Made by a program: the position numbers and the translations under genes. Below, one piece after another: positions 7,047-12,593 of a stretch of DNA of 12,593 nucleotides. The stretch lies in assembly GCA_040386355.1 (NCBI GenBank), contig JAZKFP010000164.1:1-12593 (forward strand), read 5' to 3'. The notes beneath the pieces were generated by a model that saw nothing but the letters and a program-made list of their open reading frames with translations, was not told the origin of the DNA and searched no databases. Position 1 is the stretch's first letter, and the number at the start of each line of letters is the position of its first letter. This DNA comes from JAZKFP01 sp040386355 (GTDB lineage Bacteria; Pseudomonadota; Gammaproteobacteria; Pseudomonadales; UBA6940).

Positions 7047-8074
7047 TTAAACTTACGCCTGTACAAAAACGTCAACTTCGTGCCTTTCGAAAAAATCGTC
7101 GTGGCTATTGGTCGATGTGGATTTTTTGTATTTTATTTATTGCAGCCTGTGGTGCTGAATGGATCGCTAACAACAAACCTTTACTCGTGACGTATAAAGA
7201 TCAGTGGTATTTTCCATTATGGAATGAATATTCTGAAACCGAATTTGGCGGAGACTTTGATACCGAGGCAGATTACAGAGACCCGTATTTTATCGATCAT
7301 ATTAAAAGCGGTGAAGGTTATATGCTTTGGCCGTTTGTTCGTTACGATTACCGAACAATTAATTATGATTTACCTTCACCCGCTCCTTCACCCCCTACTT
7401 CCGAAAATTTATTAGGCACCGACGATCAAGGACGCGATGTATTTGCGCGTATTTTATATGGTTTTCGAATTTCGGTAATTTTTGGTTTATTACTAACATT
7501 CTTCAGTTCTATTATTGGAATCACTGTGGGTGCTTGCCAAGGATATTACGGCGGAAAGTTCGATTTATTGGGTCAGCGCTTTATTGAAATCTGGTCATCG
7601 ATGCCGACACTGTTCATTATGATTATTTTATCGAGCTTTGTAGAACCCACGTTGTGGTGGTTACTCGGTATTATGCTGCTATTTTCATGGATGCAATTAG
7701 TGGATGTGGTGCGTGCTGAATTTCTGCGTTGTCGTAATTTTGAATACGTACGTGCAGCGCATGCCTTGGGTGTTGCCGATATGCGAATAATTGTGCGCCA
7801 TATTTTACCCAACGCAATGGTCACAACCTTTACTTATTTGCCGTTTGTTTTGAGTGGATCAATCGTGACGTTAACTTCATTGGATTTCTTGGGATTTGGC
7901 TTACCGATTGGTTCGCCTTCGTTAGGAGAATTATTAGCGCAAGGTAAATCCAATTTACACGCGCCCTGGTTAGGTCTATCTGCGTTTATTACGCTGAGTG
8001 TTTTACTATGTTTGCTAACCTTTATTGGCGAAGCAACGCGTGATGCGTTTGATCCACGGTGGTCAAATGTATGA
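7043..8074 (+). CDS. yejE: YejE-type inner-membrane permease of the peptide ABC importer
   Basis: The second transmembrane subunit, pairing with YejB. It has 343 residues, against 341 in E. coli. The N-terminal cytoplasmic segment TPVQKRQLRAFRKNRRGYWS precedes the first membrane helix (about 23-40). A ~80-residue periplasmic stretch rich in acidic and aromatic residues follows. Then comes the DppC/OppC hallmark LLGTDDQGRDVFARILYGFR (123-142). Further membrane segments and the EAA loop YVRAAHALGVADMRIIVRHI followed by LPNA (235-258) complete the permease. It starts at ATG 7043 inside the yejB stop (ATGA) and ends in an ATGA overlap with yejF, so these three genes are translated as a tightly coupled unit. 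Confidence 0.96.
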   Translation: MIKLTPVQKRQLRAFRKNRRGYWSMWIFCILFIAACGAEWIANNKPLLVTYKDQWYFPLWNEYSETEFGGDFDTEADYRDPYFIDHIKSGEGYMLWPFVRYDYRTINYDLPSPAPSPPTSENLLGTDDQGRDVFARILYGFRISVIFGLLLTFFSSIIGITVGACQGYYGGKFDLLGQRFIEIWSSMPTLFIMIILSSFVEPTLWWLLGIMLLFSWMQLVDVVRAEFLRCRNFEYVRAAHALGVADMRIIVRHILPNAMVTTFTYLPFVLSGSIVTLTSLDFLGFGLPIGSPSLGELLAQGKSNLHAPWLGLSAFITLSVLLCLLTFIGEATRDAFDPRWSNV

Positions 8075-9759
8075 TAACAAAAAGTATTTTAAAAATTCAA
8101 AATTTGAGTGTTGCGTTTCGACAAAATAAAGAATGGAAAACCGTTGTTGATGACGTTTCGTTTGAAGTTTTACCCAATCAGATTCACGCTCTCATCGGTG
8201 AAAGTGGTTCTGGAAAATCTGTGACAGCGCATAGTATTTTACAATTAAATGACCCACGAATCACCAAGATTCAAGGTAATGTCTATTTAAATAATCAAAA
8301 TCTTTTGCATATACCGCGCGAACAATTTCGTTCAACTCGCGGTGGCAAAGTCGGTATGATTTTTCAAGAACCAATGAGCGCGTTAAATCCACTGCATCCG
8401 GTTGGGCGACAAATTGCAGAATCCCTTTTTTTGCATCAACCACTCAAAGGCGTAGTGTTACGCAAACGCGTCGCTGAATTATTAGAGTGGGTCGAATTAT
8501 CCACACAACAAAGTGAAAGTTATCCTCATCAACTTTCTGGTGGACAACGACAACGCGTTATGATTGCAATGGCGATTGCCAACGCACCAGAGTTGTTAAT
8601 TGCAGATGAGCCAACTACAGCTCTAGATGTTAGCGTTCAAGGACATATTTTAAATTTATTAAAACGTTTGCGTGATGAAAATGGAATGTCGATTTTATTA
8701 ATTACGCATGATTTTGGTACTGTACATAAAATTGCGGATTACGTTAGTGTAATGCATCACGGCAAAGTCATTGAAAAAGGTACCTGCTCTGAAGTTTTAA
8801 AACATCCAAAAGAAGCGTATACACAACGCTTAATTGATGCAGAACCTAAAGGCTCAAATCCTGAACCGCAAGGTCCAACTCCGTTATTATTAAAAGCGCA
8901 ACAATTGGCGGTTTTTGTTAAAGAAAAATCGTTACCGTGGCAATGGCGTCGGCAAGAACGAGTTTTGTTACATCCTACTAATTTTGAAATATACGCTGGC
9001 CGCACTATTGGTTTAGTCGGTGAAAGTGGTAGCGGTAAAACGACTTTGGCTATGGCCTTATTAAAACTCATTTCAAGTCGTGGCGAATTACATTTCCTTG
9101 GCCAAAATATTAATGCCATTCATCCAAAAGCCTTAAAACCATTGCGCAAAAATTTACAAGTGGTTTTTCAAGATCCAATGATGAGTTTGAATCCTCGTTT
9201 ATCGATCGCTGAAATTATTTCTGAGGGATTGTGGGTTCACCATCGCGAACTCATGAATCAGCAAGAACTTAATGATCAACATGAATTACCGAATAAAAAA
9301 ATAGATTTAGGTACATCGAAAAAATCCGCTCAAATTACCGAATGGATCGAAGAAAAAGTTATTAATGTTTTACAAAAAGTACAACTTGATCCGAATATTC
9401 GACATCGTTATCCACACGAATTTTCTGGTGGACAACGTCAACGAATCGCAATTGCGCGCGCACTCGTGCTTGATCCTAAACTTTTAGTGTTGGATGAACC
9501 CACCTCCGCGTTAGATCGAAGTATACAGGCTGATTTACTAGCTCTACTAATTCAGCTACAACGCGATTATCAATTTGCCTATCTTTTCATTAGTCATGAT
9601 CTTTCGGTCATTCGCGCCATGAGTCATGAAATATGGGTAATGCATGAAGGTGAAATCGTAGAACGCGGTACAACTGTTCAAGTTTTACAACATCCACAAC
9701 ATTCTTACACCTGTGAATTGATTGTTGCAGCAGAACTTGTCCACACTTCCTGTGGATAA
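8071..9759 (+). CDS. yejF: YejF-type double ATPase of the peptide ABC importer
   Basis: This protein powers the YejBE channel and carries two nucleotide-binding domains in one chain. First domain: Walker A GESGSGKS (43-50), Q99, signature LSGGQRQR (155-162), Walker B LLIADE (175-180), H213. Second domain: GESGSGKT (317-324), Q367, FSGGQRQR (451-458), LLVLDE (471-476), H509. All catalytic residues look intact in both. The start is taken as ATG 8071, which overlaps the yejE stop by ATGA and gives 562 residues beginning MITKSILKIQNLSV; a GTG at 8059 would add four residues. E. coli YejF has 529, and much of the difference is a charged, glutamine-rich insertion at about 391-425 in the second domain, ahead of the signature motif. 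The stop codon lies in a DnaA-box-like sequence. Confidence 0.96.
   Translation: MITKSILKIQNLSVAFRQNKEWKTVVDDVSFEVLPNQIHALIGESGSGKSVTAHSILQLNDPRITKIQGNVYLNNQNLLHIPREQFRSTRGGKVGMIFQEPMSALNPLHPVGRQIAESLFLHQPLKGVVLRKRVAELLEWVELSTQQSESYPHQLSGGQRQRVMIAMAIANAPELLIADEPTTALDVSVQGHILNLLKRLRDENGMSILLITHDFGTVHKIADYVSVMHHGKVIEKGTCSEVLKHPKEAYTQRLIDAEPKGSNPEPQGPTPLLLKAQQLAVFVKEKSLPWQWRRQERVLLHPTNFEIYAGRTIGLVGESGSGKTTLAMALLKLISSRGELHFLGQNINAIHPKALKPLRKNLQVVFQDPMMSLNPRLSIAEIISEGLWVHHRELMNQQELNDQHELPNKKIDLGTSKKSAQITEWIEEKVINVLQKVQLDPNIRHRYPHEFSGGQRQRIAIARALVLDPKLLVLDEPTSALDRSIQADLLALLIQLQRDYQFAYLFISHDLSVIRAMSHEIWVMHEGEIVERGTTVQVLQHPQHSYTCELIVAAELVHTSCG
8497..8505 (+). other. Exact DnaA-box sequence within yejF
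   Basis: TTATCCACA, the strongest DnaA-box consensus, occurs exactly inside the first ATPase domain. It encodes the residues LST here, so it may be coincidence in coding sequence. It is listed because two other exact copies lie within 1.3 kb. Confidence 0.3.
9408..9416 (+). other. Exact DnaA-box sequence within yejF
   Basis: TTATCCACA occurs exactly over the conserved RYPHEFSGG region of the second ATPase domain. Codons for the conserved residues Y-P-H supply part of the match, which weakens the case for a selected DnaA site. Confidence 0.25.
9737..9759. other. Inverted pair of DnaA-box-like sites at the yejF stop codon
   Basis: TTGTCCACA (9737-9745, one mismatch to the consensus) faces an exact box, TGTGGATAA (9751-9759, reverse complement of TTATCCACA), across a 5-bp spacer. 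The second box contains the yejF stop codon TAA. The same symmetry makes a 6-7 bp hairpin, but no U-run follows, so a terminator role is unlikely. Binding by DnaA is inference from the consensus only. Confidence 0.4.
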
Positions 9760-10019
9760 CGTTGGGGATTACCACTGATCAATCGACGCTATGGATGGAA
9801 GAACCGACTCTTTGCATCAGTTTGACTAAAAAACAAACAGCTTAACTTTTAACCAGTAGATTCGATAGAAAGCTTTGTAAGAACATTTACCCTAGCTTCT
9901 AGTTTGTGTCATGATTGCGCCCACTTAACATGACGTTGAATAAATTTTATTTTTCTTCACCATGAACTCGAATATAAAATATTCAGTTGTAACATTGCAT
10001 TTTAAAAAGGAAAATGATT
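9760..10019. promoter_or_regulatory. Intergenic region upstream of mdh
   Basis: This 260-bp stretch has no supportable gene and no clear terminator for the yej operon. It should carry the mdh promoter, but I cannot choose one: TATAAA at 9972-9977 is the best -10 candidate, with only a poor T-rich -35. An inverted repeat GTCATG (9908-9913) and CATGAC (9929-9934), with a 15-bp spacer, could be an operator. The mdh ribosome binding site AAGGA (10007-10011) is well spaced for the ATG at 10020. Confidence 0.4.
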
Positions 10020-10997
10020 ATGAAAGCTCCCGTACGTGTTGCGGTAACAGGCGCCGCAGGTCAAATCAGTTATTCTCTTTTATTCCGTATTGCGTCAGGC
10101 GCTATGCTGGGTCCAGATCAACCCGTGATTATTCATGCTTTAGAAGTTCCACAAGCGATGAAAGCTTTGGGTGGCGTTGCAATGGAACTTGAAGACTGTG
10201 CATTTCCTTTGCTGCATGGTTTGATACTTACCGATGATCCAAATAAAGGTTTTAAAGACGTTGATTTTGCAATCCTTGTGGGCGCTCGGCCTCGTGGACC
10301 TGGCATGGAACGAAAAGATTTATTAGAAGCGAACGCTGCTATTTTTTCTGTACAAGGCAAAGCGCTAAATGACCATGCTAAACCTACTGTTAAAGTTTTA
10401 GTGGTTGGAAATCCTGCGAATACAAATGCACTTATTGCACAACGTAATGCACCTAATATTCCTGCGAAACAATTTACGGCAATGACTCGTTTAGATCACA
10501 ATCGAGCTTTGAGTCAACTTGCTAAAAAAACTGAAACACATGTTAATGATTTAAGTCATGTATTTATTTGGGGAAATCATTCCTCTACACAGTACCCTGA
10601 TTTATTTCACGCCAAAGTTAAAAACAAAGCCGCGTTAGAATGTGTTGATCAAAGCTGGTATGAATCAGATTTTATTCCAACTGTTCAAAAACGTGGTGCA
10701 GCAATTATTGAAGCACGCGGTGCATCCAGCGCAGCGTCTGCAGCTAGCGCAGCAATTGATCACGTCAGAGATTGGGTCATGGGCACGCAAGATAAATGGG
10801 TAAGCATGGCAGTTTACAGTGATGGTAGTTATGGAATAGAAAAAGGTTTGATCTATTCATTTCCAGTAACCTGTGCCAATGGTGAGTGGAAAATTCATCA
10901 AGGCTTGGATATTAATGAGTTCAGTCGCAAGAAAATGTTAGCAACCGAACAAGAGCTTAAAGAAGAACGTGACGGCGTTAAACATTTACTGCCGTAA
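10020..10997 (+). CDS. mdh: Malate dehydrogenase (NAD-dependent)
   Basis: Mdh interconverts L-malate and oxaloacetate with NAD in the TCA cycle, in the cytoplasm. The 325-residue protein belongs to the longer, cytosolic-like MDH branch (MDH type 2), not the 312-residue E. coli type. Visible landmarks are the nucleotide-binding TGAAGQI (10-16), the substrate arginines in GARPRGPGMER (R92, R98), N131 in VVGNPANTN, D159 and R162 in RLDHNRA, and catalytic H187 in IWGNHSSTQYPD, then RGASSAASAASAAIDHV. The residue after GAAGQI is serine where glycine is common. An in-frame ATG at 10014 sits only 2 nt from the Shine-Dalgarno; ATG 10020 has better spacing and gives the usual MKAPVRVAVTG start. It is a single-gene unit closed by an intrinsic terminator. 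Confidence 0.97.
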   Translation: MKAPVRVAVTGAAGQISYSLLFRIASGAMLGPDQPVIIHALEVPQAMKALGGVAMELEDCAFPLLHGLILTDDPNKGFKDVDFAILVGARPRGPGMERKDLLEANAAIFSVQGKALNDHAKPTVKVLVVGNPANTNALIAQRNAPNIPAKQFTAMTRLDHNRALSQLAKKTETHVNDLSHVFIWGNHSSTQYPDLFHAKVKNKAALECVDQSWYESDFIPTVQKRGAAIIEARGASSAASAASAAIDHVRDWVMGTQDKWVSMAVYSDGSYGIEKGLIYSFPVTCANGEWKIHQGLDINEFSRKKMLATEQELKEERDGVKHLLP

Positions 10998-11013
10998 TTC
11001 CTCTTGTCAAAAT

Positions 11014-11050
11014 AGAGTAAGGGCAATGCATCATTGCCCTTACTCTTTAT
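11014..11050 (+). terminator. Rho-independent terminator after mdh
   Basis: AGAGTAAGGGCAATG (11014-11028) and CATTGCCCTTACTCT (11032-11046) form a perfect 15-bp stem with a CAT loop, followed by TTTATT. It begins 17 bp after the mdh stop. The A-rich sequence before the stem (CAAAAT) could give weak activity on the opposite strand. Confidence 0.93.
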
Positions 11051-11116
11051 TCAATTTTAAATTACATTTTAATAATATATCAAAATATAATTATCATACT
11101 AAAAATGATCAATTCC

Positions 11117-11122
11117 TATAAT
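11117..11122 (+). promoter_or_regulatory. Candidate -10 element upstream of the PmtA-like gene
   Basis: TATAAT is an exact -10 consensus, 59 bp before the GTG start and downstream of the mdh terminator. The -35 region (around 11093-11099) is poor, so this is a position-based suggestion. The surrounding 11047-11181 sequence is very AT-rich with nothing else recognisable. Confidence 0.45.
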
Positions 11123-11181
11123 AAAAAGCAAACTAATATTTATCTTCAAAGCACGAGTAATAGGCTTGTGGAGAAAATTCA

Positions 11182-11922
11182 GTGACTCAATCACTATCAG
11201 ATTATTTTCATTTTTTTATTCGATGGTTATCAAATCCTCGAGAAATTGCGTCAATTGTTCCAAGCTCAAAAAAATTAGCATCGGCTTTAGTTAAACATAC
11301 CACTGCACCAATACCTTCTCATCCTACATTATTAAATTATCTAAATAGTGATGCATCCCAATTAATATTTTATCCAGAAACCGATATAGTCATAGAATTA
11401 GGACCAGGAACTGGAGCAGTAACGCAAGCTTTATTAAAAAACAACACGCCTATCGCGCATCTTTTTATTATTGAAAAAGATCCGACAATGGCGTTACACA
11501 TGCAAAAAAAATTTCCCCATCTTTTAATTTACACTGCAGATGCCTGCGAATTAAAACAACTGCTATCGCAACAAAATATTAAAAAAGTAAAACGTGTTAT
11601 TTCAAGCCTCCCATTGTTAGCAATGCCAAATAAAATACGACGTATGATTTTATACCAATTGGTCTGCGTTTTAGAGGAAGGCGGTGCATTTTTTCAATAC
11701 ACTTATGGTGCTCAATGCCCAATTCCCCTTGAAGAATTAACGTTTTTTGGGTTAACTGCTACGCCTATTGAAAAAGTATGGTTCAACATTCCACCAGCCA
11801 GAATTTGGCGAATTCAAAAAATTAAAACTCAACTTAATTTGGAAGTACACTCTTTTGAAAGTGCTTATTTAGAAAATGCATTTCAATCATTTGAATTGTT
11901 ACAGTACTGTAAAGAATCATAA
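11182..11922 (+). CDS. PmtA-like phospholipid N-methyltransferase family protein
   Basis: This is a class I SAM-dependent methyltransferase resembling bacterial phosphatidylethanolamine N-methyltransferases (the PmtA group, related to KsgA/Erm enzymes). Such enzymes methylate phosphatidylethanolamine towards phosphatidylcholine at the inner membrane. The N-terminus FIRWLSNPREIASIVPSSKKLA matches the family's PSS entry motif. SAM motif I is VIELGPGTGAVTQALL (70-85), acidic E98 ends strand 2, D120 lies in TADACEL, and the motif IV region is SSLPLLAMP (141-149). YTYGAQCPIPLEEL and NIPPARIWR are also typical. At 246 residues it has about 25 more at the C-terminus than short PmtA proteins. It starts with GTG; GGAG (11170-11173) is 8 nt upstream. 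An rRNA-adenine dimethylase-like role is the alternative but less likely. Confidence 0.78.
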   Translation: MTQSLSDYFHFFIRWLSNPREIASIVPSSKKLASALVKHTTAPIPSHPTLLNYLNSDASQLIFYPETDIVIELGPGTGAVTQALLKNNTPIAHLFIIEKDPTMALHMQKKFPHLLIYTADACELKQLLSQQNIKKVKRVISSLPLLAMPNKIRRMILYQLVCVLEEGGAFFQYTYGAQCPIPLEELTFFGLTATPIEKVWFNIPPARIWRIQKIKTQLNLEVHSFESAYLENAFQSFELLQYCKES

Positions 11923-12097
11923 TCAGTTAACAATATCACTACAGAATAAATCGATTTCAATGCTGCATTAATTGATTTTTTCGCTGATGATTAGGAAAGT
12001 TTTCGGTGTTTTCTATGAAAATCTTGTGATGGATCGCAAGCAGAGTTAATTCTAGTAATATTAATTTTTTAACATCAACATTTTGATCAAGGATGAT

Positions 12098-12593
12098 ATG
12101 AAATATCACGTATTCGATTACGACTGTGATCATGGTGATGTATATGCAACAAAACTTGAGCTCACCATGAAAAACAGTAAAACCGAGTTTCACTCTGCAA
12201 TCGAGAAATCCTCTTTAGAAAAGATGATTCTAGATAATATCTGGATCAAGGCACTCGCTCGCTCCGCGGAAGCTGTTATTATTACTAACAACGATTGGAC
12301 CATTATTCATCATAATGTGTCAGCTCAACATTTATTGAAAAACGATGAGTTAAACGGCCGATCAATTTACGATTTTTTTCAAGAAAAATTCCGATCAAAT
12401 CAGCAATTCTCTACCCACAATATAGAAAAACGTGAAGAGCTTACGCACCGTCACTTATCGTTTATAAACGATAAAAACCATGTTTCCACTATTGAAGCCA
12501 GCATTCACCAGGTGGAATACGAAAATCAAATTTTTCACTTATTTCTTTTGCATTCTTTGGAGCTTGCATTTCATACATGGGATCAACGTTTTC
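12098..12593 (+). CDS. PAS-domain sensor protein, 3'-partial
   Basis: An open frame of 165 codons runs off the right edge, so the output domain is not visible. AAGGA (12089-12093) precedes the ATG by 4 nt. After a ~50-residue N-terminal segment with no recognised domain, residues about 52-152 look like a PAS fold. It opens with ARSAEAVIITNNDWTIIHHN, continues QHLLKNDELNGRSIYDFF, and ends in beta-rich segments (ASIHQVEYENQIFHLFLLHS). PAS domains sense ligands, redox or light, usually ahead of a histidine kinase, GGDEF, EAL or LuxR-type output. The 5' part uses more C- and G-ending codons (GAG CTC ACC, GCA CTC GCT CGC TCC GCG) than neighbouring genes. A TTG at 12083 would add five residues. The 175-bp upstream region shows no clear promoter. 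Confidence 0.72.
   Translation, partial: MKYHVFDYDCDHGDVYATKLELTMKNSKTEFHSAIEKSSLEKMILDNIWIKALARSAEAVIITNNDWTIIHHNVSAQHLLKNDELNGRSIYDFFQEKFRSNQQFSTHNIEKREELTHRHLSFINDKNHVSTIEASIHQVEYENQIFHLFLLHSLELAFHTWDQRF

Noticed and set aside
8757..9119. 120-codon minus-strand frame inside yejF
   Set aside because: It is antisense to the linker and second Walker A region of a fully conserved ATPase and shows no domain of its own.
9791..9829. 12-residue ORF (MDGRTDSLHQFD) upstream of mdh
   Set aside because: No ribosome binding site and too short to distinguish from chance.
9866..9901. TAGAAAGCT / AGCTTCTA imperfect inverted repeat upstream of mdh
   Set aside because: Short arms with a bulge and a long loop; within chance expectation for AT-rich sequence.
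9962..10192. 76-codon plus-strand frame overlapping the start of mdh
   Set aside because: It runs out of frame through the conserved mdh N-terminus; its sequence (NRRRRSNQLFSF) is typical of a shadow frame.
11957..12193. 78-codon open frame on the minus strand
   Set aside because: It overlaps the 5' end of the PAS gene, has no recognisable domain or ribosome binding site, and the plus-strand frame has both a Shine-Dalgarno and a PAS-like sequence.
1..12593. CRISPR array, tRNA, rRNA, integrase/transposase or phage genes
   Set aside because: No regularly spaced repeats, no tRNA-like cloverleaf and no mobile-element protein motifs were seen on either strand.

Overview
The window is AT-rich bacterial chromosome (G+C in the high thirties by eye) with densely packed housekeeping and transport genes. 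Gene order and protein types point to a gammaproteobacterium. The adjacent methyltransferase (YafS-like), rnhA, dnaQ and gloB match a neighbourhood familiar from Enterobacteria, and the 325-residue malate dehydrogenase and low G+C would fit the Legionellales/Coxiellales side of the class. That lineage placement is inference; no rRNA or other marker is present to prove it.

Layout. At the left edge a PilZ-domain (cyclic-di-GMP receptor) gene runs rightward and probably begins outside the window (3-716). It converges on a leftward cluster, methyltransferase (1995-2846) > rnhA (1529-1975) > dnaQ (732-1457), with a perfect 24-bp inverted repeat across the rnhA/dnaQ junction. A short divergent intergenic region separates this from a rightward cluster: gloB (3052-3888), then yejA (3906-5735), yejB (5955-7046), yejE (7043-8074) and yejF (8071-9759). 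YejABEF is a complete peptide ABC importer: periplasmic binding protein, two permeases and a double ATPase. yejB/yejE and yejE/yejF overlap by ATGA, but yejA and yejB are separated by 219 bp carrying a ~94-bp imperfect palindromic element and a separate 17-bp palindrome. After a 260-bp gap comes mdh (10020-10997) with a strong intrinsic terminator (11014-11050). Next is a PmtA-like phospholipid N-methyltransferase gene (11182-11922), and finally the 5' end of a PAS-domain sensor gene that runs off the right edge (12098-12593).

How the genes fit together. DnaQ (proofreading exonuclease) and RNase HI serve replication. GloB completes methylglyoxal detoxification. The Yej system imports peptides, including microcin C in E. 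coli. Mdh is a TCA-cycle enzyme. The PmtA-like enzyme probably modifies phosphatidylethanolamine. The PilZ and PAS proteins at the two ends are signalling components but are too far apart to be called one system.

I found no CRISPR array, phage, transposase, tRNA, rRNA or obvious defence island. The coding content is ordinary. The less ordinary material is between genes: the two long inverted repeats inside operons, the palindrome before yejB, and exact DnaA-box matches in and at the end of yejF. Several start codons were moved from the longest ORF to sites with better Shine-Dalgarno spacing or ATGA overlap.
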